Assembly: GCF_026013965.1 (NCBI RefSeq)
Contig: NZ_CP110341.1
Coordinates: 558,001 to 622,000 of the forward strand
From: Brevibacterium sp. JSBI002
Lineage (GTDB): Bacteria; Actinomycetota; Actinomycetes; Actinomycetales; Brevibacteriaceae
Direction of reading: 5' to 3'
DNA length: 64,000 bases
How positions within the stretch are numbered: position 1 is the first letter of the stretch; each line of letters begins with the position of its first letter. Below, piece after piece: positions 1 to 8,308 of this stretch. The notes under the pieces are model-generated. The model was given only the letters and a program-made list of their open reading frames with translations. It had not been told where the DNA came from and did no database searches. The translations under genes were made by a program, and so were the position numbers.

Positions 1-1053
1 CCCCACCCGCTGCTGTCCGGACTGGTTGAGGCCGCCTTGGCCGGGATGGGCCATGGGCACGGATCGGAGATAGACCGCAGCCTGGACCGGGCGCGAGGGG
101 CCGCGTCCCGGTTTGGGATGGAGCTGCCGGACGAGCGGACAGCGTTGAGCATTGAGCTGATGCGCAGCCTCGACCGGCTCGACCTCGCTGCCGCCGAGCA
201 GATCGTCTCCGCGCTCGACACCGCACGGCCGACCGAACACCTCGGGCCTCTTCCCGACGTCGTGCGCAGCCTGCACTATGTCTTCCAGGGCCGCGCGTCG
301 ATAGCGGCGAAGCTGCTGACGGAGAGCACACAAGTAGGTTTCCTGCCGATGGCCGACGCACAGAGTACGCGGTTCTCGGGCATCCTGAACATCGCCAGCT
401 CCGTGTTGGCTGCCGCGGGGGAGACGAAGGCGCTGCAGAATCTGGGTGACCGCATGAACCCGCAGAACCCTGGATATTCCATCGTCAAGGCACGGCAGGC
501 TCTGGTGTTCGGCCAGCACGATGAACTGTGGAGCGCGACTGGGCAGGCGCTGTCCGGTGACCAGGGGCCCAGGCTGAAGAGTTCGGCCATGGCGCTGCGC
601 GCTGACATCCTCCACCATGAGGGCCGTGCAGACGAAGCGCTCGAGACGTTCGTCCATGTGCTCGACTACTGTTCGATCACGTCGTCCGTGCTGGCGATCA
701 CACAGCTTACCCGAGAGGCGAGGCATGCGCTCGTGCACGAGTCGGCTGAGCATCCGATGTGGGAGGCGGTGGCCAGGTCATTCGGCCCGGGCGGGGTGAG
801 GGCGGCCGAGCTGCGCAGGCGACTGCTCGAGCTGCCGGAGACCTCGCCTGTGGCCCCGGACTTCCAGACCGATCTCACCCCGGCCGAGCAGTCGCTGCTG
901 TTCGCGATCGACTCGTCGAAGTCGATCGCGCAGATCGCCCGCGAGTTCGGAGTGGTGTCCGGGACGCTGAAGAATCGGCTGTCCGCGCTCTATCGCAAGC
1001 TCGGCGTGCGCAGTCGCGCCGAAGCCGTGGCGCACGTCCACCGGCAGCGGTAG
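1..1053 (+). CDS. LuxR-type helix-turn-helix regulator, C-terminal part
   Basis: The reading frame is already open at base 1, so the 5' end lies outside the window; an internal ATG at 37 is only the first one visible. About 350 residues are seen. Most of the protein is alpha-helical and TPR-like, without a recognisable catalytic motif. The last ~60 residues form a GerE/LuxR HTH (LTPAEQSLLFAIDSSKSIAQIA, then GTLKNRLSALYRKLGVRSRAEAVAHV), where the recognition helix and the KLGVxSRAEAV signature are typical. It is probably a LAL/MalT-like one-component regulator whose ATPase part is upstream. No target is evident from context; it reads towards the convergent arsR. Confidence 0.75.
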   Translation, partial: PHPLLSGLVEAALAGMGHGHGSEIDRSLDRARGAASRFGMELPDERTALSIELMRSLDRLDLAAAEQIVSALDTARPTEHLGPLPDVVRSLHYVFQGRASIAAKLLTESTQVGFLPMADAQSTRFSGILNIASSVLAAAGETKALQNLGDRMNPQNPGYSIVKARQALVFGQHDELWSATGQALSGDQGPRLKSSAMALRADILHHEGRADEALETFVHVLDYCSITSSVLAITQLTREARHALVHESAEHPMWEAVARSFGPGGVRAAELRRRLLELPETSPVAPDFQTDLTPAEQSLLFAIDSSKSIAQIAREFGVVSGTLKNRLSALYRKLGVRSRAEAVAHVHRQR

Positions 1054-1096
1054 GGAGTGAGTCGCCTCGGCGAAAGAGTCCTACCCGTGCGCCGCC

Positions 1097-1447
1097 TCAG
1101 CCGGGGGAGAGGAATTCCGACAGGCGGTTCAACGTGGTGGCATCGAGCGAATAGTACGACCAGACGCCGCGCTTCTCACGGTGCAGGACCCCGGCATCGA
1201 CGAGGATCTTCAGATGGTGGGAGACGGTCGGCTGGCCGAGACCGACGGGTTCGGTGAGGTCGCAGACGCACGCTTCCTGCTGCTCGTGCGCGGCGATGAG
1301 GGAGACCAGACGCAACCGGGTCGGGTCGGCCACTGCTTTGAGGATGCGCGCGAAGTCCTGGGCGTCGTCGAGACTCAACGGCGAGACGGTCAGCGACGGG
1401 CAGCAGACGTCCGCCTCGGTCGGAGAGAACGCGGGCTGTGTGGTCAT
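1097..1447 (-). CDS. arsR: ArsR-family arsenite-responsive repressor
   Basis: A 116-residue winged-helix repressor. The HTH is DLTEPVGLGQPTVSHHLKIL followed by a wing (REKRGVWSYYSL). Metal-binding cysteines are visible: an adjacent pair at 15-16 (DVCCPSL) and a CVC at 60-62 preceding the HTH. The pair at 15-16 matches the positions reported for the Corynebacterium glutamicum ArsR type. I chose the ATG at 1447 for this numbering, although its GGAGG is very close; in-frame ATGs at 1468 and 1474 are alternatives and would overlap the operator. It is divergent from acr3 and should release both promoters on arsenite or antimonite binding. Confidence 0.9.
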   Translation of the reverse strand: MTTQPAFSPTEADVCCPSLTVSPLSLDDAQDFARILKAVADPTRLRLVSLIAAHEQQEACVCDLTEPVGLGQPTVSHHLKILVDAGVLHREKRGVWSYYSLDATTLNRLSEFLSPG

Positions 1448-1466
1448 TCCTCCATTATGCCCATAC

Positions 1467-1482
1467 ATTGACATTTGTCGAT
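1467..1482. promoter_or_regulatory. Probable ArsR operator
   Basis: ATTGACATTTGTCGAT is an imperfect inverted repeat (AT.GACA / TGTC.AT) in the arsR-acr3 divergent intergenic region, abutting the arsR start. Position and symmetry suit an ArsR-family site; assignment is inference. Confidence 0.6.
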
Positions 1483-1567
1483 GCCTTGTGGTCCCATCGT
1501 ATCGATGAACTTCAATGCGCCGGCATGTCAGCGCGGCGCAGAACCGACTCGGACCTCAAGGGAGACC

Positions 1568-2665
1568 ATGCATTCCACGGAGACTGCCAACGCTGAATCA
1601 CCGGTGGCGGCGAAGATGTCGACGCTGGACCGATTCCTGCCGCTGTGGATCATCGGTGCCATGGCCCTGGGCCTGGTGTTGGGCAGGCTCGTGCCCGGTC
1701 TCGCCGAGGCTCTGGACTCGGTCAAGGTCGCCGACGTCTCCCTGCCGATCGCCATCGGCCTCCTGGTGATGATGTTTCCGGTGCTCGCCAAGGTCCGGTA
1801 CAACGAGACCGGGCACGTGCTGGCCGACAAGAAGCTCATGGTCACCTCCTTGGTCATCAACTGGTTGGCAGCTCCGGCGTTCATGTTCGCGCTCGCCTGG
1901 CTCTTCCTTCCCGACCTGCCCGAATACCGCACCGGACTGATCATCGTCGGGCTGGCCAGGTGCATCGCTATGGTCCTCATCTGGAATGACCTGGCGTGTG
2001 GCGACCGCGAGGCCGCCGTCGTGCTCGTGGCCATCAACTCCGTGTTCCAGGTTCTCGCGTTCGGTCTCCTCGGCTGGTTCTATCTGCAGTGGCTGCCGAA
2101 TCTGCTGGGGCTGCCGACGACCAGCAGCGAGTTCTCCTTCTGGGCGATCACCGCGAGCGTCTTCGTCTTCCTCGGAATCCCGCTTCTCGCCGGCTTCCTC
2201 ACACGCACGGTGGGGGAGAAGGCGAAGGGGCGTCAGTGGTATGAAGATCGCTTCCTCCCGAAGGTCGGGCCGTGGGCGCTGTACGGACTGCTGTTCACCA
2301 TCGTCGTGCTCTTCGCCTTCCAAGGTGACGAGATCACGTCGCACCCGGGCAATGTCGCCCGCATCGCCCTGCCTCTGCTCGTCTACTTCGTCGTCGTCTT
2401 CGCTGTCGGGATGGTCATCGGCAAAGCCCTGAATCTGGGCTACGAGAAGACGACGACCCTGGCATTCACCGCTGCCGGCAACAACTTCGAACTCGCCATC
2501 GCAGTGGCGATCGGGACGTACGGCGTCGCCTCGGGGCAGGCGCTCGCCGGAGTCGTCGGCCCGCTCATCGAGGTGCCCATCCTCGTCGCCCTCGTCTATG
2601 TCGCGCTCTGGGCGCGTCCCCGTTTCTTCCCCTCACCCTCTGTTCAAGGAGCGAATCGAGCATGA
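1568..2665 (+). CDS. acr3: ACR3-family arsenite efflux permease
   Basis: A 365-residue polytopic membrane protein of the BASS superfamily that exports As(III). The start at ATG 1568 follows AAGGGAGA at good spacing and gives normal ACR3 length; an in-frame TTG at 1475 would add 31 unrelated residues. Ten hydrophobic segments are readable. The conserved cysteine of transmembrane segment 4 is present (GLARCIAMVLIWNDLACGD), as is the late TAAGNNFELAIAVAIG segment typical of the family. The stop overlaps the arsC start by 4 bp (ATGA), so the two are translationally coupled. Confidence 0.95.
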   Translation: MHSTETANAESPVAAKMSTLDRFLPLWIIGAMALGLVLGRLVPGLAEALDSVKVADVSLPIAIGLLVMMFPVLAKVRYNETGHVLADKKLMVTSLVINWLAAPAFMFALAWLFLPDLPEYRTGLIIVGLARCIAMVLIWNDLACGDREAAVVLVAINSVFQVLAFGLLGWFYLQWLPNLLGLPTTSSEFSFWAITASVFVFLGIPLLAGFLTRTVGEKAKGRQWYEDRFLPKVGPWALYGLLFTIVVLFAFQGDEITSHPGNVARIALPLLVYFVVVFAVGMVIGKALNLGYEKTTTLAFTAAGNNFELAIAVAIGTYGVASGQALAGVVGPLIEVPILVALVYVALWARPRFFPSPSVQGANRA

Positions 2666-3144
2666 GTCCCACACCAACGCCAAAGCCGAGTGTCCTCTTC
2701 GTCTGTGTGCACAATGCCGGCAGGTCCCAGATGGCGGCCGGATTCCTCCGCGAACTGGCCGGGGGATCAATCGAAGTGCGGTCCGCCGGCAGCGCACCGG
2801 CCGAGACGATCAACCCCGTCGTCATCGACGCCATGCGGGAGCTCGGCATCGACATCACCCGCAACAGCCCCACTCTGCTCGACGCAGATACCGTGCGCAC
2901 CTCGGACGTCGTGATCACGATGGGCTGCGGCGATGCGTGTCCGATCTTCCCCGGCAAACGATACGAAGACTGGGTTCTCGACGATCCCGCAGGTCAGGGC
3001 CTGGAATCGGTGCGCCGAATCCGTGATGAGATCCGGACCCGAGTCGAAGCCCTCATCGTCGATCTCGCCCCCGACTCGGGGACGAGATCCACACAGCCGA
3101 CGACCACGTCGAACCCCATCGCCGAGGCGGCTCCCAATGAGTGA
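2662..3144 (+). CDS. arsC: Arsenate reductase, low-molecular-weight phosphatase type
   Basis: A 160-residue reductase that converts arsenate to arsenite for export by Acr3. The P-loop CX5R is residues 15-21 (CVHNAGR) followed by SQMAAGF. Two more cysteines lie at 89 and 93 (MGCGDACP), then FPGKRYEDWVLDDPAGQ, the signature of the actinobacterial thioredoxin-linked class. The tail beyond residue ~135 is a low-complexity Ser/Thr/Pro stretch. It overlaps acr3 upstream and the next gene downstream by a few bases, forming a tight operon. Confidence 0.93.
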   Translation: MSPTPTPKPSVLFVCVHNAGRSQMAAGFLRELAGGSIEVRSAGSAPAETINPVVIDAMRELGIDITRNSPTLLDADTVRTSDVVITMGCGDACPIFPGKRYEDWVLDDPAGQGLESVRRIRDEIRTRVEALIVDLAPDSGTRSTQPTTTSNPIAEAAPNE

Positions 3145-4564
3145 TATCGCGCTCGCAGATCTGCCGGTCGCCGTGATCGGTTCCGGTCCCGTCGGCCTCG
3201 CGGCCGCGGCCCAGCTGGTCCGACGTGGAATCCGACCGCTCGTCCTCGAAGCGGGATCGTCCGTCGCGGCGGCAGTGGCCGAATGGGGTCATATCGGGTT
3301 GTTCTCACCGTGGAAATACAACATCGACGTCGCGGCCCGCAGCCTGCTGGCACCCACCGGTTGGCAGGAACCCGACGGCGAGCACCTGCCCACAGGTGAC
3401 GAACTCATCCAGGGCTATCTCATTCCGCTGGCCGAGACAGTTGAACTCCGGAATGCCATCCTCACCGATACCCGGGTTGTGGCAGTGAGCCGGGTCGGAC
3501 TGGACCGGACGGGCACCGCGCAGCGTGAATCGACTCCCTTTCTTGTTCGCACTCAGAACTCCGATGGAGCTACGGCGGACTTCCAGGTCAGGGCGGTCAT
3601 CGACGCTTCGGGGACATGGGAGAGCCCGAATCCGATCGGGCAGTCCGGGCTCGCGGCGCCCGGCGAAGTCGAGGCTCGTCGCAGCGGGTTCGTCACCTCG
3701 CCTCTGCCCGATGTGACCGGCCGTGACCGTGAGCATTTCGCCGGGAGGTGGACTCTTGTCGTCGGTGGAGGGCATTCGGCGGCGAACACGCTCTTGGCAC
3801 TGGCGGAGCTGCGTGCTGAAGTGCCGGGCACGCGAATCGGCTGGGTGCTCAGGCGCGCAGACCCGGCACCCGCCTACGGTGGGGAGGACCAGGACGGTCT
3901 GCCGGCTCGCGGAGCCCTGGGCGCGCGGCTCCGCCGTCTTGTCGAAGACGGAGCAATCGACGTTCATGCCTCTACGACGATCACCGGGTTCGCAGCCGAC
4001 GGTGGTGGCACCGTGGCTGCCGAGACCGGCGGTGAGTCGGTGACGCTCCACGCCGATCGGGTCGTCCCCGCCGCCGGCTTCCGTCCCGACCTGGGATTCC
4101 TGCGCGAGATCCGGTTGGACCTCGACCCGGTTGTCGAAGCTCCGCAGCAGTTGGGGCCGCTCATCGATCCCGAGTATCACAGCTGCGGAACGGTCCCTCC
4201 GCATGGTGCCCGGGTGTTGGGGCATCCGGAGCCGAATTTCTACATCGTGGGCATGAAGTCCTACGGGCGGGCCCCGACGTTCCTCATGTACACCGGTTAC
4301 GAGCAGGTCCGTTCCGTCGTCGCAGCGATCGCGGGGGACCTGGAAGCTGCGGACCGAGTCGAGCTCGTCCTGCCGGAGACCGGCGTGTGTTCGACTGACA
4401 TTGGATCTTCGTGTGACGCGCCGACCGGCAAGCCTGGTTCTGGCGACTTGCCCGCGGCAGGCGCACCGGACGCAGGCGGATGCTGCGGACCTGCGGAACC
4501 GGTAGTGAACGGGATCCCCACGGGGACAGAACACGGGCGATCGGCAGAGAGCAGGAACGACTGA
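3137..4564 (+). CDS. arsO: ArsO-like FAD-dependent oxidoreductase of the ars operon
   Basis: A 475-residue flavoprotein starting at ATG 3137 inside the arsC end (ATGAGTGA overlap). The N-terminal FAD fold is VAVIGSGPVGLAAAAQ (about 10-25); a second dinucleotide motif is LVVGGGHSAANTLLAL in mid-protein. A late PAAGFRPDLGFL resembles the ATG-like motif of flavin monooxygenases. Family members sit in ars clusters of Streptomyces as ArsO; the substrate is not established. The C-terminal ~60 residues form a separate cysteine-bearing tail (GVCSTDIGSSCDAP, then GGCCGP) that may bind metalloid. Confidence 0.8.
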   Translation: MSDIALADLPVAVIGSGPVGLAAAAQLVRRGIRPLVLEAGSSVAAAVAEWGHIGLFSPWKYNIDVAARSLLAPTGWQEPDGEHLPTGDELIQGYLIPLAETVELRNAILTDTRVVAVSRVGLDRTGTAQRESTPFLVRTQNSDGATADFQVRAVIDASGTWESPNPIGQSGLAAPGEVEARRSGFVTSPLPDVTGRDREHFAGRWTLVVGGGHSAANTLLALAELRAEVPGTRIGWVLRRADPAPAYGGEDQDGLPARGALGARLRRLVEDGAIDVHASTTITGFAADGGGTVAAETGGESVTLHADRVVPAAGFRPDLGFLREIRLDLDPVVEAPQQLGPLIDPEYHSCGTVPPHGARVLGHPEPNFYIVGMKSYGRAPTFLMYTGYEQVRSVVAAIAGDLEAADRVELVLPETGVCSTDIGSSCDAPTGKPGSGDLPAAGAPDAGGCCGPAEPVVNGIPTGTEHGRSAESRND

Positions 4565-4624
4565 CTCGCGGGCTCAGCCTACGTCGCCACGGCGGGCTGA
4601 CTCGCCGGTTCGGCCCTCGCCGCC

Positions 4625-5278
4625 TCAGCGGTAGGTGGCGTTCTTCGGATCCTGGTGGCCGTGCTCGTTGAACGAGATGAGGCTGGTTCCGCCTCGGCCG
4701 GTGATGATCTTAGTGATGCCGGTGTTGATGGTCACTCGGTTGAAGGCCATCCACTGATCGAAGCCGCCGCCGATCAGTCGGGCCGCGGTCCACGCGATGG
4801 CGCCGGCGCTCGAGACGACGATCGTCGACTGTCCCGAGCTCATCGCACCGGTCGCCTCGTCGAGGGCTCGATCAACGCGTGACGTGAACTGGTTGTAGGT
4901 CTCCGTGTAGTCCTCATCGTGCTCACCCGAGGCCCACCGGGCGGCACCGCGCTCGAGTTCGCCCTGGAAGATCTTCGAATCGTGCTGAGCGCGCGGATCG
5001 AGATCCGTGAGCACGCCGGTGAGCTCCCATGCGGCGTATTCGTTCCAGCCATCGTCGACGTGGGCGTCCATATCGAGGCCGAGTCCTGCGAGGAGGCCTT
5101 CTGCGGTCTGGCGCTGCCGCAGCATCTCACCGTGGATGATGCGATAGGGTTCGAGTCCTTGTGAGGCGAGGAAGCGACCGGTGATGCGGCTCTGCTCCTT
5201 ACCGAGGTCGGACAGTCGGTCATAATCATCGGTGCCGAACGAAGCCTGTCCGTGCCTGACCAGATAGAGCACACTCAT
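4625..5278 (-). CDS. Histidine phosphatase family protein (phosphoglycerate-mutase fold)
   Basis: A 217-residue cytoplasmic protein beginning MSVLYLVRHGQASFG. The RHG motif with catalytic histidine is at residues 8-10. The later acid (residues HGEML) and the C-terminal histidine-containing part (SSAGAIAWTAARL) are consistent with branch 1, although the second histidine of the classic GHG motif appears replaced by an SAG-like segment, so activity should not be assumed. The start lacks a strong ribosome site. It lies between the ars operon and lysR on the opposite strand; no functional partner is apparent. Confidence 0.8.
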   Translation of the reverse strand: MSVLYLVRHGQASFGTDDYDRLSDLGKEQSRITGRFLASQGLEPYRIIHGEMLRQRQTAEGLLAGLGLDMDAHVDDGWNEYAAWELTGVLTDLDPRAQHDSKIFQGELERGAARWASGEHDEDYTETYNQFTSRVDRALDEATGAMSSGQSTIVVSSAGAIAWTAARLIGGGFDQWMAFNRVTINTGITKIITGRGGTSLISFNEHGHQDPKNATYR

Positions 5279-5341
5279 GAATCACCACATCCTCGTCGTG
5301 GAGCCCACGCTGCATTTCGAGCGATCGTTTTCTGATGCAGT

Positions 5342-6241
5342 CTACGGGACAGCGGTGGGGAACAGCTGCTGTGCCAGTCGAAGAACCTCGGCGAGGGCGG
5401 GGCTGACGCCGTCTCTGCGCCATGCCATGAGCAGCGGAAAAGATCCCTGCGGGTCCTCGAGGGGGACGAAGGCGATGTTGGGGAACGAGGCATTCTGCGG
5501 CACTGACGATACGGTGACCGAACAGCCGATCTCAGCGCCGACAAGTGAGAGTATCGTCCACGTGTCCGGAGCCGTCTGGATGACGGTGGGATTGAACCCG
5601 GCCGCCTGCGACAGTCCATAGAGTCGCTCGATCGTCGTCGACCCCGGGTTCGGCGGCAGTGTGATGAATTCCTCTCCCTCGAGTTGACTCATCGACACCG
5701 AAGTTCGGTCTGCCAGGGGATGATCACGGTGCATGGCGACGACGAGTGACTCCTGCGCAACGACTCTTGTGTCGACTGCGTGCGGGATGAACGGCCAGTA
5801 CCCGAAGGCGAGATCCACAGAACCGTCGGCGACGCTGTCGATGGCAGGCAGGGCAAAGGAGGCACTCTGCAGGCTGATGTGGATCCCGGGGTGGGTGCCG
5901 CGGACGAGCTTGAGCAGACTTCCCATGAGTTTGTGGGTTGCGATGCCGGTGAAAGCTACACGCAAGTGCCCGACCTCTCCCTTCCCCGCGGCCTGCACCG
6001 CCGAGTCGGCCAGGCGGTGGCTCATGAGGATGTCGCGCGCAGGTTCGATAAGCGCTTGCCCGGCAGGAGTCAGGCGCACCGACCGGGTGCTGCGTTCGAA
6101 CAGTTGGGCTGACATATCGGACTCCAGGGTTCGGATGAGGCGGCTGAGGGGCGGCTGGGTCATGTGCAGTCGTTCCGCGGCGCGGCCGAAATGAAGCTCT
6201 TCGGCGAGGACGAGAAACGCGCGGATGTGCTTGGTGTCCAT
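5342..6241 (-). CDS. LysR-type transcriptional regulator
   Basis: A 299-residue LTTR. The N-terminal winged HTH is MDTKHIRAFLVLAEELHFGRAAERLHMTQPPLSRLIRTLE, and the LysR substrate domain covers roughly 90-295. The start ATG at 6241 follows GAGGCACAG. It is divergent from the CoA-transferase genes and most likely activates them with an acidic pathway intermediate as co-inducer. A well-formed inverted repeat lies in the shared intergenic region. The sequence resembles the CatR/BenM-like branch, but the effector cannot be read from sequence. Confidence 0.92.
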   Translation of the reverse strand: MDTKHIRAFLVLAEELHFGRAAERLHMTQPPLSRLIRTLESDMSAQLFERSTRSVRLTPAGQALIEPARDILMSHRLADSAVQAAGKGEVGHLRVAFTGIATHKLMGSLLKLVRGTHPGIHISLQSASFALPAIDSVADGSVDLAFGYWPFIPHAVDTRVVAQESLVVAMHRDHPLADRTSVSMSQLEGEEFITLPPNPGSTTIERLYGLSQAAGFNPTVIQTAPDTWTILSLVGAEIGCSVTVSSVPQNASFPNIAFVPLEDPQGSFPLLMAWRRDGVSPALAEVLRLAQQLFPTAVP

Positions 6242-6306
6242 ATCTGTGCCTCGTTCGTGAGTTCGGTGCGTCCCCGGGGTGTGAGGAGCCGGTTGTTATT
6301 CGTGCA

Positions 6307-6324
6307 GACTATGCATCAATAGTC
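6307..6324. promoter_or_regulatory. Probable LysR-type operator
   Basis: GACTAT-GCATCA-ATAGTC is a perfect 6+6 inverted repeat with a 6-bp spacer in the 166-bp gap between lysR and the CoA-transferase. A TATAAG hexamer at 6330-6335 lies just downstream and could be the -10 of the CoA-transferase promoter. Confidence 0.6.
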
Positions 6325-6407
6325 CTCAGTATAAGTATTGGACGGGTATCAATGATTTTGAAAGGATGACTCAGGTCACAGCCATTCGAAGTTCGAGGAG
6401 GAACGCG

Positions 6408-7322
6408 ATGGATAAGACGATGAGTCTGTCCCAGGCGATCAGCACCTATCTGAACGATGGGGACACTGTCGCGCTAGAGGGATTCGGTCACATCGTGCCG
6501 GTCGCCGCCGCGCACGAGATCATCCGGCAGGGCTTCACGGATCTGATCCTCGCCCGCATGTCCTGCGACGTCATCGTCGACCAGCTGCTCGGAGCGAACT
6601 GCCTGAAAGGTCTCATCTCCTCGTTCATCGCCAACAGTTCGGCCGGTTCCCTTCACGAACTGCGGCGGCGCATTGAGATGTCGGACCCGGAGCCGCTGTG
6701 GTTCGACGAATACAGTCACGGCGGAATGGTCGCTCGCTACCAGGCCGGCGCTTCGAAGCTGCCGTTCCAGCCCATCGCCTCCTACCGGGGCAGTGACTTG
6801 GCGGCGAAGAATCCGCGGATCAGGTCCGTTCCCGATCCCTACGGTGGATCGGACATCTACGTCGTCCCCGCGCTCAATCCCGACCTCACGATCATCCATG
6901 CCCAACGCGCGGACATACACGGAAACGTGCAGGCCTGGGGGATGCTCGGAATCCAAACCGAGGCCGCATTCGCCGGTCGCCGACTCATCGTCACCGTCGA
7001 GGAGATCGTCGACGAGGCTGTCGTCCGCTCCGATCCGAACCGCACGATCGTTCCCGCGCACGTCGTCGATGCCGTCGTCGCGGTTCCTCGAGGCTCGCAT
7101 CCCCATTCGGTCCAGGGCTATTACGACCGTGACGATGAGTTCTCGAGACAGTGGACGGCGCTCGCCCGCGACGCGGGTGCGGTTCAGAACTGGATCGAAA
7201 CGCACATCCGCGGCACGCACGACCACGATGAGTTCCTTGCCGCTCTCGGTTCGGACCATTTTGAGCGGATGGCCATCCACGACGCCTATTCGACACCTGT
7301 AAACTACGGAGGCCGAGCATGA
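6408..7322 (+). CDS. CoA-transferase subunit A (glutaconate/3-oxoacid CoA-transferase family I)
   Basis: A 304-residue alpha subunit starting at ATG 6408, preceded by CGAGGAGGAACGCG; the upstream ATG at 6366 lacks a site. Family features are the N-terminal LNDGDTVALEGFGHIVPVAAAHEII loop and the later NPDLTIIHAQRADIHGNVQAWG segment, which is strongly conserved in GctA/IpdA-like subunits. It pairs with the next gene, which starts inside its stop. The complex moves CoA between an acid and an acyl-CoA donor in a catabolic route. Substrate is unknown: aromatic or steroid degradation products are both possible. Confidence 0.88.
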   Translation: MDKTMSLSQAISTYLNDGDTVALEGFGHIVPVAAAHEIIRQGFTDLILARMSCDVIVDQLLGANCLKGLISSFIANSSAGSLHELRRRIEMSDPEPLWFDEYSHGGMVARYQAGASKLPFQPIASYRGSDLAAKNPRIRSVPDPYGGSDIYVVPALNPDLTIIHAQRADIHGNVQAWGMLGIQTEAAFAGRRLIVTVEEIVDEAVVRSDPNRTIVPAHVVDAVVAVPRGSHPHSVQGYYDRDDEFSRQWTALARDAGAVQNWIETHIRGTHDHDEFLAALGSDHFERMAIHDAYSTPVNYGGRA

Positions 7323-8167
7323 CGCTGAGCGCTCGCGACATCGCTGAGACCCGATCCCGCGACGAGCTTAGCGAGACCACAAGCAGCGAGGCCGCTGGCG
7401 ACGTGGTCACGAGCAGCGAACTTCTCACCGTCCATTCGGCGCGGGCGCTGGCCGGACGCACCGTGGTCTTCGCCGGGCACGGCCTGCCCACGCTTGCCGT
7501 CTCTCTGGCTCAGAACACCGTCGCACCGGACATTGAGATCGTCTACGAGTCGGGAGTCACCGGAGCCAGGCCGCCGGTGATGCCGCGCAGCATCTCGGAT
7601 TCGATCCTCGTCCCGGGAGCCGCCTCGGTGATGCCGATGACGCACCTGTTCAACTATGTTCTGCAAGGTCAGCGCATCGACGTCGGATTCCTCGGCGCCG
7701 CGCAGGTCGACAAGTACGGGAACCTCAATTCCACCCTCATCGGTGAGAACTGGGAGCACCCCGACAGCCGACTTCCGGGCTCAGGCGGAGCCATCGAGGC
7801 CATGGCGGGCGCGGCCGAGATCTTCCTCGTCATGCGCCGACATACCCCGCGTACCTTCGTCGAGTCCTTGGACTTCGTCACCTCCCCGGGGCCGAAGAAG
7901 GCCGCCGAGGCTGCGGTCGGGTCCATGCCGGCGGGCGCTGGCGTAACCCATGTGATCACTGACATGGGACTCATGACGCGTTTCGCCCAGGACGAAGAAC
8001 TCACACTCACGGCCGTTCACCCCGGTGTCGACCCCGCCGACGTGGTGCGCCAGACCGGGTGGAGCCTGGAGATCTCGCCCGACCTGGAGACGACGCCGCC
8101 GCCGACTCCGGGTGAGCTGGCTCTGCTGCGAGAGACGCTCGATCCCACCCGCATCTACCTGCGCTGA
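7319..8167 (+). CDS. CoA-transferase subunit B (family I)
   Basis: A 282-residue beta subunit overlapping subunit A by ATGA. The first ~38 residues are a Ser/Thr/Glu-rich extension before the core starts at LLTVHSARALAG. Core motifs are IEIVYESGVTGARPP (Glu77 sits where the CoA-accepting glutamate of family I beta subunits is expected, an inference), MPMTHLFNYVLQGQRIDVGFLGAAQVDKYGN split by normal spacing, and the glycine-rich GSGGAIEAMAGA. The tail ends with a VHPGVDPADVVRQTGW helix typical of this subunit. A 141-bp gap separates it from the MFS gene. Confidence 0.88.
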   Translation: MTLSARDIAETRSRDELSETTSSEAAGDVVTSSELLTVHSARALAGRTVVFAGHGLPTLAVSLAQNTVAPDIEIVYESGVTGARPPVMPRSISDSILVPGAASVMPMTHLFNYVLQGQRIDVGFLGAAQVDKYGNLNSTLIGENWEHPDSRLPGSGGAIEAMAGAAEIFLVMRRHTPRTFVESLDFVTSPGPKKAAEAAVGSMPAGAGVTHVITDMGLMTRFAQDEELTLTAVHPGVDPADVVRQTGWSLEISPDLETTPPPTPGELALLRETLDPTRIYLR

Positions 8168-8308
8168 ACCGGAAGCCTCACCCGCCGACCCATATCTACG
8201 GGCAGTTGTCGGCGACAGCCGTCCAATGCGGCTCCCCTCCCACTGAGGCCCGCCCACTGAGGCTCACTGCCGAACACGCGAGAATTCGAATCGAAGAAAG
8301 TTGAAATC

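Noticed and set aside
1475..1567. Longer N-terminus of Acr3 from TTG 1475
   Set aside because: Overlaps the operator, lacks a ribosome site and adds 31 residues absent from the family; ATG 1568 fits better.
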